NCBI RefSeq assembly: GCF_901933205.1 | Contig: NC_044572.1 | Location: forward strand, 26,622,501 to 26,686,500 | DNA from: Camarhynchus parvulus | Taxonomy: Eukaryota > Chordata > Aves > Passeriformes > Thraupidae | Length of the DNA stretch: 64,000 nt | Direction: 5' to 3' | Shown here: piece by piece, positions 1 to 13,960 of the stretch | How the letters are laid out: each line of letters starts with the position of its first letter | How positions within the stretch are numbered: the first letter of the stretch is position 1 | The notes under the pieces: model-generated | What the model was told of the DNA's origin: nothing | The model's input: the letters and a program-made list of their open reading frames with translations, nothing else | Databases searched by the model: none | Translations under genes and position numbers: made by a program

Positions 1-197
1 ATTGATTTCTCTTCTGCAAAATAATACATGGCTGAGGAAGGGGAATATTAGGCTGCTTATTTCTCACAGACGTTTGGAATTTTAGCAGTAAGATGACATT
101 GGAATTTACTGCCATCTTCCATATTGCATGTTTTTTGTGTAGCAATATACTGCTGATTGGCAGATAAGTAAAAGGCCATGTCTCTAGATCTTTCAGT

Positions 198-356
198 TAT
201 CATGAAACAGTAGAATTTGGTTTGGGTTGGAAGGGACCTTAAAGATCACCTAGTTCCAACCCCCCTACCATGGGCAGGGACACCTTCCACCAGACCAAGT
301 TGCTCAAACCTCCATCCAACCCAGCCTTGAACACTTCTGGCGATGGGGCATCCTTT
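198..356 (-). mobile_element. CR1 LINE 3'-end fragment
   Basis: This is the 3' tail of a CR1 non-LTR retrotransposon in antisense orientation. Seen: the degenerate terminal repeat (ATCATGAAACAGTAGAAT) leads into the TGGTTTGGGTTGGAAGGGAC block, followed by the usual CR1 3' UTR order of 'ccaacccccctaccatgggcagggacacc' type wording in shorter blocks and ending near 'gatggggcatcc'. Similarity fades after about 356, so the copy is strongly 5'-truncated at roughly 160 bases. It holds no reverse transcriptase coding sequence. Severe 5' truncation and the short terminal repeat are normal for CR1 in birds. The 73-codon open frame across it is incidental. Confidence 0.93.
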
Positions 357-3300
357 TTAAGTGCCTGTGAGATCTGTCAAAATCCGCATTTTCCTCTGAG
401 CAAAAACCACCAAAAACTGTTGACCAGTGCAGAGAATTATGTTCTCTACCTTCTCAATCTTCTTATGGGAATTTCCATCCAAAATGTCTGACTCCCCTTC
501 TTCTTTGACTGTGAAATGACCCCTTAAACCACCCCTAATTAAAATAAAATTATAAAAATTACAACCCCCTACCTTGAAATGAAATATTCATTGTGGGGAG
601 GAATGGGAAAAGTAAATTTTTTTCCTTTTTTAAATCCCTTCCAAAAAACTTTTAATTTTCCTTCCTCCCTCTTTTCCTTGTCTTTTCTCTTCTCTCCGGT
701 CCCCCTTTCCCAAGCATTCTGCTGTGATTTTATAAAACTGTTCTGTATCTGTGCCTTTTGGTTTTTTGCATAAATCTGTTTAAGTGCCTTACTGTCCAGT
801 ATTTTCAAACAGAACTATTAATAGACATCTCTTAAAGGTTTTTTTTTTTCTGAGGACTGTATTATGGGTCATTATAAGATGGAAATAATGCTAATAAAGT
901 CTTCCTTTCCTTTATTTTTTTCCCCTAATGTATATGCAATAGCTAATGACAGGAATTGGCAGAATTTATGTTTCCAGCTTCCTTGACTGCTAATCATGCA
1001 TGGTGTCTCATACTGCAGAAGGCTGTTGTCTGGGCATCAGCCCTGGCATAGATGTCAATGTAAGTCCCATCAGGCACAGTTAAAGCAACATATTACCCAT
1101 GGTGTTGAAAAATAATATTGTATTAATAACCTTCAACTTCCACCTCATCTGGTAAAAGCTGAGAGGTAAACAGAATTCTCAGTTCACAGGTACTACCTCC
1201 TGTAGGTGGGTAACAGTTTTTAAATGTTCTAACACCTGCACATATGCAAGTATGCTACTCCAGGGACTATCTGCTAGCCAGGCAGCTGCTTGTAGCATGT
1301 TTACAATGTCTTGACTTTTTGCTTATTTTTGGTCTATGTTTTACCTCCATATCATAGGTGATCATCCTCTGGGGGCTGTCACATGGGATATTCTTGGTGC
1401 ATTACTCCTGATCTGTGTCCTCTCTAATAATAAAAAATATTCTGCCTTTTAGCATTACACACACATGAACAAGCTTTGATAAGCTGTTGGAGCAAAATAC
1501 TTATTTGGGTTATTGATTTTTGTGTACTCATTTATTCGACCTCCTTAAAACAACTTTTATCAGCTGACTGTGTTGTGATTTTCTTTCTCCTGTTCCTGTT
1601 CTGAGAAATTTAATTTTAAATTTAATTTTAAAATCCTATTTTAAAATATAAGATGTACAATTCAAATAATGGCCAATCTGCAAAAACAGTGGGATAGGTG
1701 TTTAGTTTCTGGAATATTTTCCTCTCTCTCATATTGAGAGTTAAAGTGGATTTCTAATTTTTATTCCACTCATTACTAAACAGGAACACTGAGGTCACAG
1801 CAAATAAAGCAGTATGAGTTAATGAGAACAGCTTTAGCAAAAAGAGGAGGTGTTTCTCAAAGTACATCAAGTGCTTCACATATATTAAGTAACCCCAGCT
1901 GAATCGATTTAATAATGTTGGGATTTACACAATTATTACAGAGCCTTCATTATTCACCCAGTCTGCACATACCACAGCACAAATGAACATCTCAGTCTGG
2001 TGGTATTAACATTGCCATTTTCTAACCCATTCCCAGGCCATCTGCTACATGCTGATCATTCACTGCTTTAACATTTAACAGTTACCCAACTGCAACTTAG
2101 CAGATTTGTGTACTTTTGAAAACAGCTGGTTTAATAACTGCTTCAGAGCTTTTGGATAAAGAAATTATTTTGTAGTGCTTTACAATAGACTTTTTTTTAA
2201 AAGTGCCTCTGAGAAAAGGGTATAGCAGTTTCTTCCACAAATTTATGAATTTGCAATTCTTTAATTTATTTCTTGTCACATAAGGACAAATGTTTGAGTA
2301 TTTACAGAACAATAATTCAGGACATCTCTTTTAACATTCCTGGTTTAATTCTTGTCCTCTCTCAACTCCTCTCAGAGGAAATATTTATATGATAGAGTAA
2401 TGAAAGAGCTTAATATGTCAATCTGTCTGAAAGGCTCAGACCTGGAGTTTTTCATATAAAAAAAATGACCTGTAGCTTAAAACACAAGATCACAGAATAA
2501 TAATAACTAATAACTTAAATGAATAGTAAGCTTTGAACATAATTGAACTGTAACCTTGAATTTCCAAACTTGATGGGAATGTGAAAATTTTGTTCAATCT
2601 TCCACTGTTCTTGAGGTCATATTTTATAAAAATGTAAGCTAGCACTGTCTAAACCTGTTCCCATTGCTTTATCTTCTATATGTTGTAAATTATACCAATT
2701 TAAATTTTCTTATAATTTTCAAATATTTTCTCAATCACAAGGGTAAAACAATCTGTTATCTATGACCTAAAACAGTTTGACTGATATATATACACATATC
2801 TTCTTAATAAGCATTTTGTTTGCTTATTCTGAAAGCCCTTCACATCCTGTTTAACCCTTGCTTCATAAACATTCAAGAAGTTCTTTCTGGATGCTGAAAT
2901 TGATATTTATATTAGAAAAAAGAATGGAAGCAGTTAAAATGAAGAACTTAGTATTATATTAATGTGTCACAAAAGTGCCAATTCATGACTTTTTATTTTC
3001 AGAACACCTCTTCTTTTACACAGCTATCAATCAAAATGACAGCGTCCCAAAGTTTGGATTCCCCAGCAAAATTTAATTAATCTGTTCAGTACTTCCTATC
3101 TCTCTCTTTCAAGAAACCAACAAATAAAGCTAATCAAGACTTCAATTCTTTGCTTATTAGTCAATAAACTGTGACAGCACACTTGTGACAGTACTTCTGG
3201 GATTCACACACAACCTTATTTTTAGTAGGTAGCAAGTGTCGTGATCAGTCTTCACAAATGGGCACACATTTTATTATTATTTTTCAAAACTATCTTCATA

Positions 3301-5660
3301 ATAACAAGAAATGAAAAATTGGAACAGCATAAAAATAAATCTGAGAAACACATTATCTGAAATGGAACAAAGCATAAAATGAGACATCTCAGAAATCACA
3401 GAAAATGGAAATGCCTTAGTGGCATGTAATAATAACTTCCAGCTCCTTTCACTGGAACAAGAGCAGTGAGAAGTGTAAAACTGAGACCTGCAGTGATGAG
3501 CATGCAGCTGGCCAGAAGGCAGGTTGAGCTGTGGAAATGTCCTAAAGTAGTAAAAAAAGTCACATATTGCCACTCCAAGGAGTTTGCCTATTCTACAGGA
3601 AAAGTTATACACTCTAGCCATGAGGAAGAGTGAGGGTAAGGATATCTTCTGCAGCCTGTGAGGTGTTAGGAAGGAATACTCTGCCCCTGATATAGAGCTC
3701 AGTTAATATCCCATACTATTCTGATTTGTCCTGTGACAGCCAGCTTTTACCAAGAAGAAGGAAGAACAGGATCATGGGAACAGTTTATTCCATATTCTTC
3801 TACCAAGATGCAACAGGAGTAACACCACACAAGGCTATACCAGCACCCTCCCAGCAGACTTTTCATACCCAACACAAGAATATGCAATTCCCTGGGTTTA
3901 ACACATATAGTTCCACCTCACAGGAGCTAAATCACCATTCCAGTAACATACAATGTAATCTTAAGCACTTTAAATTGATTAAAAATAGAAATGATAGCTT
4001 CTTTCCTAGGGCCAAGGGGGATTTACAACCTAGAATAATGTAGTGCAAATAAGATCAGTGTGTTTTAGGGAGAACTCATTCCAAACATTATGGATAAGTT
4101 AATCTGTACCACTTGGCCCTGGAACTGAGGTTTGTTTCTTGACCCTGTTTTATTTAGCTGTTCAGTGATGCTCTTCATTCATATTTCTGAACTGGATCCT
4201 GAGCAGAATCTTAGAAACACAGTACTATATTCCATTTAAACTAATGTTATGTCAGCTACATCCCATCCTGAATATCTCGTGGAAAACTTAAATAGCACAT
4301 TTTTGCCTTTTTCCACTTTAGCCTGATAGCAAAATTTTCATGTCTACAAAGGTCTTCTCTGCCATATAATAGCTTTTTTTGTAGAACGGGAATACAAAAG
4401 TTGGATTACTGAACATGAATCCAATGTGGATCTGTATTCATTGTCAGGGAGGACCTTATGTCAGCTTGGTATCACATGAGATCTTCACAGTTTTTGTAAA
4501 GCAGAATAAAATTTTGCTTCTGGAGATCAAAAGGTGCTTTTAAAAATTTGTTGTAAAAGTCTCATTCAAGTTCTGATTAATTCAGGACCAAAATTAAGTG
4601 TTAGCAAGATCAGGCATTAATTCAATAAAGATCTAATTCTCTCTTTATATAATTCCTACCAGTGTCAACTGATGTAATTTAAAAAGAGACATCTAAGCAA
4701 CATCAAAAAACTTACAAAATAAATATGCACAGATTCTGTAACAAAAACTTTATGGCTAATAGAAATATGGACCCTTCTATTTTTGAAGTGTTCAAGAAAT
4801 CAAGTTACATGCTGTGTGCTATTACCATGAGCATAAACTTACACTGTAATTAAGTTCCTTAGTAAAATTTTAATACTTTAAATTGCTTAAAAGCAATGGC
4901 AAAACAACAAAGTATGAATGAGTAATATTATACTTCACATTATTTTAACTTTCATGAATATAGTTTTGAAAATAATATGCAAAATATTATTAAAATACCT
5001 CTTTCATTTCAACTGTTTTCCAATGAAATTAATATAATTGGATGCATTTGAATTTTGCAGATGCTGAAAAGTAGATTGATGATGAAGCATAAAATATTTA
5101 ATGTAATTTCTGGGTAAGAAATTACAAAGAAACTATATTACAAGTTAAGCACAGTTGATTTTTGAATGATTTATTTAAGTTCAGTTTTTCACCCACAACC
5201 TAATAATGGTTGTAACTGTCACCCAACTTAATACTTACATAAATACATATTAATAAAGATAATTAATACAAAGAATCTTAAAATGCATTTCTTATATATG
5301 ATGACATTTTCCATGACAAAATATGAAGACCATCTAGTAAATAGGAATGTGATAATTTTAAAATATTTTTTAGGTTCCTTTCTAAGTCTTTTGAACTACA
5401 ATCTCAGCTGAATTCCCTTAGGCATTGGTACATGTGCAATCCCTGATAATCCCTGATAATTTTCCAAACAGAGGCAATTCTTGTATTTCTTGGCTATATA
5501 CAATAATATATATCTCTACTGAATCAAGATACTCTCGTTTGTTCTCTTCTTCTTCTCAGAGATTTCTCTTCCCTCATTCCCGTTCTCCTGGTTTCATTTA
5601 ATCTTTTCATTTATCCATGCGGACCTAAGCATTTAGAATTTTGTTCATAGTGTGTATGCA
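357..5660. other. AT-rich non-coding stretch, no gene recognised
   Basis: This is AT-rich unique-looking sequence. Open frames are short (up to 114 codons) and have no recognisable domain or convincing splice context. Small features seen are an AT-only direct repeat of AATTTAATTTTA near 1610-1646 and a tandem 'atccctgataat' pair at 5439-5460. Reading by eye I see no LINE, LTR or RNA gene. Confidence 0.6.
5439..5460. repeat. tandem pair of a 10-base unit
   Basis: The unit CCCTGATAAT occurs twice back to back, preceded by AT. It is a small local duplication, and no function is implied. Confidence 0.8.
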
Positions 5661-5661
5661 A

Positions 5662-5699
<38 letters not shown>

Positions 5700-5754
5700 A
5701 TATATAAATATACATATGTGTGTGTGTGTGTGTGTGTGCTCACACACATATGTA
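5661..5754. repeat. compound microsatellite (AT)n-(TG)n with terminal inverted arm
   Basis: An (AT)n tract runs from about 5661 to 5692, then an interrupted TATA stretch, then an almost pure (TG)n tract at about 5715-5738. It is followed by CACACACATATGTA at 5741-5754. That 14-mer is the exact reverse complement of 5711-5724, so the TG tract can fold back as a hairpin. Alternating purine-pyrimidine tracts of this kind can also adopt Z-DNA or cruciform structures. The copy number is probably polymorphic. Confidence 0.95.
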
Positions 5755-8700
5755 TGCTGTCCAGCTCACAGGGGTCATTAACATTTATTAGCACATTTTA
5801 CACTCAGATTTCTCAAGTAATATTTCTCACCTTCTCAAGTAACATTTTTAGCTAATAATTATTTTTAAAACTATAGTGGATTATGTTTATTCATTATTTG
5901 ATTTTTTCATCTTGGTTTCTTGGTTTCTTTTCACACTTTACATATGAAGTCCTGTTTTCTTAGAATTGTATCAGTGTTAGCAATATTTTGGACCCGTGCT
6001 TTCCTCAATATAAACTTTTTTATATTGCTTTAATGCCACCCTTTTAAATTAACAAAAAAAAATGTTATACTGTGAATGTACAAGCAACAAAATGTTGCAA
6101 AATAATGAAGAAAAGGTCATTTCGGGTTTCAGAGCAATGCTTTGGATTGTAACAGATTTTATCAGGTCTCATTGGTCATGTCATGTTTCATATCTCTTGT
6201 AACATCAGATGCTGTAAGCAGAAGCAAGCTGATGTATCATCAAAATGTAGTGTACTGCATGACACCTAAGAAATCTTTGACAATACTGTTAGCAAAAAGC
6301 AGATGATTCATTGAAGGAAAAAAAGCCAACACTGAAATTACAGGGAAAATAAAATGTTTTACATGTAACCAGGGGTTAGATCAGATTAAAAAAAAATATG
6401 TATATGGGCATGGATTTATTCTGGTGAGTTAACTGTTCATAAAAAAGATATTCTTGGGGCACATTTGCTTCTGGGTGCCCCAGTAGGGACTCATTTGGTG
6501 ACAATCATGTTGAATCTTATCCTACTTAACAGAGTAGAAAGCATTCTGGTTATATGTCTTAATTTGGCTTCAGGAATTTCTTTACAGACACAAAAGATCC
6601 TGATTTTCTGATAAATGGAAGAACACTTAATCTTTTAAATCTGAAAATAAGATGAAAGGTATTTAAAGTGTTGTTGCAAAGTTCCCATTAGAAATACTAT
6701 CTGAAAAGAGAAATCTGATGGAAAGAATTCTAATTGCTTCTTTTGATCTCTACTTGGGGAACTAACAACACTGACAGATGAACTCTGGTGAGTCCTGCTG
6801 AAATAAAGATGGTATCACTGCTGCTACTTACTTTTTTTTTCTGCTTGAGGTTTCTATTTCCATGGTAAAACTGTCAGAAGGGAACACCTGCCTTCACATC
6901 AGTAGGAGTCTTGGATTGAATTTCATGCCTTGGCTTAAAAATACAATTAAACTGGATTTGCATTAAGGTGCCAGACCCAGCATGGAAGCACATGCACTAT
7001 GGATTCTATGGACTCTTGTGTTCTCTTTAGCAAATTCTTCTGTGGAAGTGGTAAAATATAGTGCGTGGCTCCTGTAGTAGCTTAAACAGCCACAAGAACT
7101 TTTGGAGTGCCCTGAATCTCAGCATCTGAATACCAGAGAGGAAAGATTTCCGCATCTTCTCTTGTTATCATAACTATCTAGTTAAACTTCAGGTAGGTAA
7201 CTTTCTCAATATTCAATATTATTTACATTCCTGCCTTAACAGAAATTCTAGAGTTTGTTTTCCTTAGTGATGATTTATTATTGCACCCCATTATAGTTAA
7301 AGGTTATACTTTTTAAATTGTGCTTGTACTCCTTGTAGTTTTTGGCAAGCAATGAAATTTTTATACTAAATACATAAATATCATCAGGTTACTCAATTTT
7401 TTCCTGTCTTCTTTTCTTCTGGCCCTCAAATTTAGAGAAGAAAAACGCTCACTAGCTATCTAGTGTTTAAAAAGAAAAATATTCACCCATCTTCAGCTTC
7501 TGAAACCCCAAGTCATCTTCTTTCTGCAGGGATCCCCACCTGAAGCAGAGATATGGAAATAAAACTAATCAGTAATAAGTTACCATTATTGGCTAACTCA
7601 AGCCACATCTGATTTCTTTGAGTCCATCCCAAAAGATTAAAAATTTAGTACATGCAATTATTTCTTATTTAGACATGGTGTTTTCTCTGTCAATTTTACA
7701 TGTAAAAAAGTCTTCTTGTCTTTTGCTTCAGAATGGTGATGTTGAAATCAGACAGGTATTTTCATAACGTGAACAACTTAGAATTCAAATTATTACAAGG
7801 AATATGTGTTTGGTATGCTGAATGACAATGATTTCTGTAACTGAGAAGCATTTCAGTTATTTTTATTTAAATTACTTTATTTTATTTTAATACTTTTTTT
7901 TCCCCAACTCATCAATTCCCTTGCTTTTGCCATTTATTGCCTTTTAACTTTAGGACTTTTCTTAATATCCCTTAAAAGTATTTTGTGAGTTCCTTACTCC
8001 AATTGAAAGGAAAAGAATTAAATAAAAATGTCATCTGTACTCTTTGAATTGGAATAAAGTGCTGTTTTTTTTCAAGATTGAATGGACTTTTTCTCCTGAA
8101 ATTTACAATATCTTTATTTCTCTGATTGAAAAGAGACTATGGTAGAAAGATGAAACACTTTAAAAAGAAAAAGAAGAGAAGAATTTCTTTTAATGAATAA
8201 AACCAAGCCCAAAAAAATCTTATTTTTTTTCAAATTCTCTCTTTTCAAACACATAACACCTCCTTGAATTAAATTTTCAAAGTAACCAAGTTTTGTGTCT
8301 CTATCTTATAAACTACACTGAAAAATTCATTTGGCAAATATTGAAATTTCTGTAGTGTTCAAGAAGTCACAAAAGTTTGTGGGCTTTGAATAGTAAAAAA
8401 GGGACATGATATTTTCATTAAAATTGAAGCTTTTCTTTTCAGCTATTTTTAGAATAAGCATATATGTTTATTACTCCAATTATATTTCCTTTGAAAAGCT
8501 TTCAATTTTCAGCAAAATGTAACAATATAATTTAAATTAAAAATAATTTGTGAAAAAATAAATTTTTTTAAGTTTTATTTCAATCATCAGATTGAAAAAT
8601 CAAGCATTCATGTGGTTAATAGTGGTGATTGATTCTGCATTTCTCACCCATCTGTGTGTTGAGGTGTATGCTGATTCCTGCAAAGGTCAGGAGACAAATT

Positions 8701-10597
8701 TCCTTCCACCTTTTATCCCAGTCTACAGCATTTAATGCGTGTCTAGAGGCATTCACTGTGACTTCTGCCTTTCTTTTAAACATCCACTATTAGTTACTGC
8801 GAAAGGCAAGATGCTTTCTAATCTTGTGTGGAAAACTGTGGGTTCTCTTTCTGTCCTCACAGACAAACAGATCTTTTTAAACAGATGGATAGTCCTCAAA
8901 TGGAGATGTCACTCACAAAACACTTTTTCTTTCATATAAAAACTGTTTAATAAATATTTTTTTAACATTTAAAAATTCTTTTTTTTCTCTGGATAATTAA
9001 GTAGTTATCTTTTTTGATTGTGGATTTTTTTGTTGTCATTTTTGTTTTTGTTTTGCCAATGTGTTTTGGGGCTTTTTTGTTTGTTTTATTTTACCCCAAA
9101 TTTGAGGAGAAGAAAGAAATTGTTCAGAGGGCAAAAAAATTGTAGTTTTGGGCAATGTTCTGCAGGCCTGTTTGCAATGAGCCACAGAAGGGAGATAGTG
9201 GGATCTCATTTGAAGAAGATAATGAAATAGAATTCTAAAATCAATTTTAGTTTTGTTGCTTCCATCAAAACATGATAAAGTTCATTATTTTTTAGATAAT
9301 AAAGTGAGTTCAAGCACACATGAGTTGAAACCTTGAGAATAATGTGGAAAAGGGGACCATATGAGAGCTGTTCATTACCTTTTGGTGTTATGTTAATGGG
9401 GAAGAGAAGTTTGCAGACAAATGGGAGGGGTGGGACACAAAAGAACCACCGCAGTGCATGGGAAAAGGGCATAAAATAAAGCCCATGGTACTTGGGTATA
9501 AAAGAACTGAGAAATTGAGAAGTTGTAGCAAATAGCTAATATGAACAAAACAAGGTAAGTCTCCTCAAAATTGGGAAGCAGAGGTTCTGTTGGTCTGTGC
9601 TTTGGAAAGAGTCTCAAACTCCTTTAGTGATATCTTATACTACAGATCTAAATAACAAAAAAGTTTAAATAACTAGGTTTGAATATAAAATTAAACTTTA
9701 TGAAATGTCTAATTTCTGGGGGATATATCCTAGACCTTTTTCACTTCTAAATAGTTAAAGTAGTTTTAAACTCAGAAAATCCATATCTGCAAATTCCTAT
9801 TTCACATTGCATAAGAATTTCAACTACAGCACTGTTCAATTTGACATGGGTAGATAGGAAGATTTGTGATGGAAACTGAGTGCTTCCAGCCAAAGGCTAA
9901 ATTCTCCTCTCAGTGGGCTGGTACTTAGGTGACTATCTGTTATCAATATTGCCAAGAAAGCTGTCAGATGCATGAAAATTCTTGAGCTTTAGAATATAAC
10001 GGCATCCTCAATATTTGAAAGCCACATTAACCTAAGTATTTCAAACAGTATATAAGCCTTTTTAAAAATATAGGTGCTTTAGGTATAATTTTCCTTGTCA
10101 TAAGTTCTTTCAGATTTACAAATTTGTAGAAGTTTTGAAAATTAAAAGCTGCTATTGATTAAATGTAAGATTTGTTCCAAGCTGTGAATCAGGTCTACTG
10201 ACTATCAATAATTTGTTATTTCACAATTGAGACATTACTGATTTTCCACATGCAGACAAGATTATAATTTCATTAAACAACTCAGTTTTGTATACCTGGC
10301 ACTTTTCTTTTAGAATTTTGTATTGGTTTTAGATTTTTTTTGAAGCTGCATAATTTCACTGCCAATGAGTGACTTGAATAATTCAGTTGCAAAATCAATA
10401 AATTGTACCCTGCCTTGCAAAAGTGTTAGTTGCTTAAAATGAAGTTTCAATCTGTATGTTTTTAATATACAAGAAAGAGAATTCACAAACTCTCTACATA
10501 TGCTAATAGGAGGAATTGCTAATACTTTAACATGTTTGATGTACTGTTGATGTTCAAAGCAACCTGAATGTGGCATTTACATCCTCTGAAAAAATTC
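5755..10597. other. AT-rich non-coding stretch, no gene recognised
   Basis: No exon, RNA gene or identifiable transposon was seen. There is an 8-bp hairpin TGGGGCAC/GTGCCCCA at 6455-6482 with a 12-base loop. A T/G-rich run lies at about 9018-9090. The short open frames here look like chance. Confidence 0.55.
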
Positions 10598-10987
10598 TGT
10601 CACCCAGGATTTTTCTCCTGGGAAGCTGAGAGGCCTCTGAGAAAAGGAAAACAATTCTTATCTCATTTGCTTCTCCTGTGTTGTGCTCATCTGGAATGTG
10701 TTTGGAGATTGTTTAGCCAAAGGTGATTGCCTGACTGATTTCTAGTGTGAGTTGTTTTGACTCTGGCCAATTGGGGCCAGGCTCGGTCAGGACTCTGGGA
10801 AGAATCATGGGTTTTCATTATTATCTTTTTAGCATTCAGTAAGTATCTTTTCTGTTTTCTTTAGTATAGTTTAGTATAGTATTCTTTAATATAATATAGT
10901 ATAATAAAGTAATAAATTAGCCTTCTGAGAACATGGAGTCAGATTCATCATTCCTTCCTCCATCAGGGGTGCCCAGCAAATACAATA
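10598..10987 (+). mobile_element. solo LTR of an endogenous retrovirus, passerine type
   Basis: This is a roughly 390-base stand-alone LTR. It starts with TGTCACCCAGG and ends close to AAATACAATA. Seen: its composition and word pattern differ sharply from the flanks. There is a GC-richer 5' part with 'ctcctgggaagctgagagg', then a 'ttagtatag' direct repeat, then two AATAAA polyadenylation signals at 10903-10908 and 10911-10916, then 'ccttctgagaacatgg' in the U5-like end. Known: this arrangement matches a multicopy songbird LTR family (TguLTR-type in zebra finch nomenclature). I cannot fix the subfamily or retroviral class from memory. No gag, pol or env sequence is adjacent, so it is best read as a solo LTR left by recombination between two LTRs. 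Clear target-site duplications were not found, so the ends are good to a few bases only. Confidence 0.8.
10903..10916 (+). terminator. paired polyadenylation signals in the solo LTR
   Basis: Two AATAAA hexamers are separated by two bases, downstream of a TA-rich direct-repeat segment. In the intact retrovirus they would define the end of R. In this solo LTR they could terminate a host transcript that crosses it on the plus strand, although no such transcript is shown by the sequence. Confidence 0.6.
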
Positions 10988-12454
10988 CCTGAAACCAAAT
11001 CAGGAGTAGCTGAAAATATGATGGTAGAAGCAAAGGTCCCTCAACTTACACCATTGACTGTGTAATGAGTAACAGTCTTAAGTTCAGTCTAAGCCTGTAC
11101 AAAGGTCCTGGAATAAAATAAAGGAAGAGGTCTCCCCCATGTGTGGGGCTTAGTTACCAACACAAATTAAATCACAACAACCTCTTGCAACAAAAATCTG
11201 TGTCTAAGCCCTGAATTATGTAACAGCCTTGCAAAAAAACCAAAAAAAACCTGACTTAGAAAAAGAGTTCTTCAGCATGTATTCAGTTTTTAAGCTTTAA
11301 CCTTCTTCAGTGAATGGAACTTCGAAGAGGTTTAAACTTACAATTGAAGTGCTTAGCTTATCACTATTATTACCAATAAGGTCTTGTCCTGGAACCAGTT
11401 TATATCATGGGAAATTTTGGAGAAGTTGAAAAAAAATTTGCATGGCATGTTCTATATTGTGTAACCCAAGACTTCCTTAGTAACTTTGTGGCTAATCAGA
11501 GTTTTTGATATGCTTTACCCCTTCAGTAGAAGAGCTATTATGTCCTATTAAATTTCTCCAATATCTCCAAAAAAGCAACCTGAGTTGTTCTTTAATTTGT
11601 CTGTTCAGCCCACTGCAATCTTTGTTGGAAAAAGCAGAGAAATTCTAAATGGTACTTGAGATACATAGATAGCAGCAGAGCAATTTAAACTATATAAAAT
11701 ACCCCCTATCCCTTCCCAGAAATATTTTTGAGGAAAGGTGTTTTTCCAGAAGAAGAAACAGCCTCTAGCCTTTTCAGTCTCTATCTAGCTTACACTATTA
11801 TATTATTTTTACATTCAATTTCATATTCTAACAGAATAGGTATTTAAGGTTAGGAAAGTTTAGATTATGATTCCCAATCTTCCACATTTCCACAGTGAAA
11901 ATTATGTATATAAAACATATATATATATGCTCCAGGAAGCATGAATACTCTTACATTTGCACATTCTTATGAATTTCAGTCCCAGAAGCAAAATACTTGT
12001 TCATTTCTCAGTCTTACTAATATAAACATGTTTTTGTTACCACTAATATAAGTCATCAAGGCTTATTTTGGCTTCATAGGTAATTTTTGTATTGCTCATT
12101 TAATAATTTAGAATAATCAGTAGTGTTTAAAGTCTTGGCAATTTTGAAGTTGTGTTACAATCAAAATGCATTTAGATTGCCATGCAATTCAACCTTACAA
12201 ATCACCAGCCAATCAGCACCCCCGATGCTGTGAAGCACTCTTATCTTGCTCCAAGTGTTTTCTCACGCTGCTCTTAACACACTTGGAAATTGAGAACATT
12301 GACTGCCTTTGGTGCCTGAATCTATTTGGTGTTTAATATCTGAAACTTCACCACTATTGTGTTCAGTTTGATATGGTTTTTCAGCTGTTGCTATCTATGC
12401 AGTAGTCCAATTTAATAAATGTAGATTCAACTAAACATGATAGAGAAATAAATT
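10988..12454. other. AT-rich non-coding stretch, no gene recognised
   Basis: Nothing identifiable was seen apart from a short (AT)n run at about 11918-11928. A somewhat GC-richer patch at about 12195-12300 contains a CCAAT motif (CCAGCCAATCAGC). It may be conserved, but a single-sequence reading cannot show that. Confidence 0.5.
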
Positions 12455-12516
12455 ATGAATGAATGAATGAATGAATGAATGAATGAATGAATGAATGAAT
12501 GAATGAATGAATGAAT
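12455..12516. repeat. (GAAT)n tetranucleotide microsatellite
   Basis: About fifteen uninterrupted copies of the ATGA/GAAT unit are present. The tract is long and pure, so it is likely to be length-polymorphic. No gene overlaps it. Confidence 0.98.
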
Positions 12517-12820
12517 AGATTTTGAAATGTGGAAACTCTTCTTAGGGTCTCTTTGACTCCAAGGAAATAATTAATTTAGGATAGTTTTAAGTTTATTTAG
12601 ATTTCAATAGCACAGTCATCACTGCATTGCCAAGGATGCTGGGGAATGGATATATCTTGCTTTTTCTATTCCAGACTAATCATGGAAACAGCAGGAATTA
12701 ATTCTGAAATCTTCTGAAAAATTCCTGCCTTCCAGTTTGTGAATCTTTGAGGATCTGGAGAATTTACATTGTTTTGTGTGATCCAAGGTTAAATCCTTTT
12801 GCCTTCCTTAGTAATACCAG

Positions 12821-12845
12821 AAAATAAATAAATAAATAAATAAAA
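12821..12845. repeat. (AAAT)n microsatellite
   Basis: This is a short run of about five to six AAAT units ending in an A run. It could be a degraded A-rich retroposon tail, but no element body was recognised upstream. Confidence 0.9.
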
Positions 12846-13960
12846 ACTCTAACTATCTCTTTTGACATTAGTAGCATTTTTGTTTCTTTTTTTTTATTTT
12901 TTGCTTTTGCCTAAAAATAATATTTCATTTACATTAGAACAATCTATTTATTCATTACATTGAATAATCTAATTGTTCAGTGTGGGGAACCCTATAAGCT
13001 TATGAAAAAATAAGGCATACACTGTTTATTCAAGCTCAAGGTAGGTGTAGCTTTAAATATTAACATTGATTATTTTATTTGACTAACATCACTAATGTAA
13101 TTTGCTTAAAGGAAATTCTGCTGTCTCCAGTCTTCAGAAACTTTAATTTTTGAGAATAAGAAGAGATTATTTAAGGACAAGGAATAGGTATTCTATCAGC
13201 TCAACTGCCAGCATAAACAGCAAAAAAACCAACTCAACAACCAATTTTTTATTTTTTTTTTAATATGTACTCCTTTGCTTTATTCCTAATATTCCGTACT
13301 TTGGATAACGTCATTGAATAAACAAATAGGAAAATGACTAAAAATTATGGTGTTTAAAGTTAAATCCTAATCACTGGTCTCTAAATTCCACCTGATTAAT
13401 GCGTATATTCTCCATCTAAAGTATCATCTAGGCTATTTTGATTTGCAATTCAGCTAAGAGGATAGTACTTTTCTTCTGTAATTCTTTAATCAAAGATTAG
13501 AAGAAAAATCTAATTACTTAATTTTTTTGTGCTTAACTATCAGTTCCTTTTGAACAGGCAAGTTCGTTATTTTGCATGTAAAATGTTAAGGAGATGCCCA
13601 CACCCTAAGTACATGTAGAAATGTAATGTTTGGCTTGTGTAAGAGAGTTTCAGAACACAAAGCCTACTGCTGCTTTTTTTAACCTAGTTCTTTCATATAT
13701 CAGTGATAACTAACACAGGTATCTCTAGATGCTTTTTTGCATTGCATTGTATAGGATACAGAAATATAAAGAATTTCAGTTTCAGCCACACTTATCTTTC
13801 TTGGATCCACTGACGCCTGTGGATCTCACCTGCGTAGGTCTAATCTGTCCTTACACACCTCTTCAGCTTTTGGCATGGCTCTCTTGTCAAAATCCTGGTC
13901 TTTTGACAAGACTCAACCTGCTATCCATCTTCTCTCTTCCTGTGCTTACCTAATTTATGT
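12846..13960. other. AT-rich non-coding stretch, no gene recognised
   Basis: No features beyond short homopolymer runs were seen. Confidence 0.5.
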
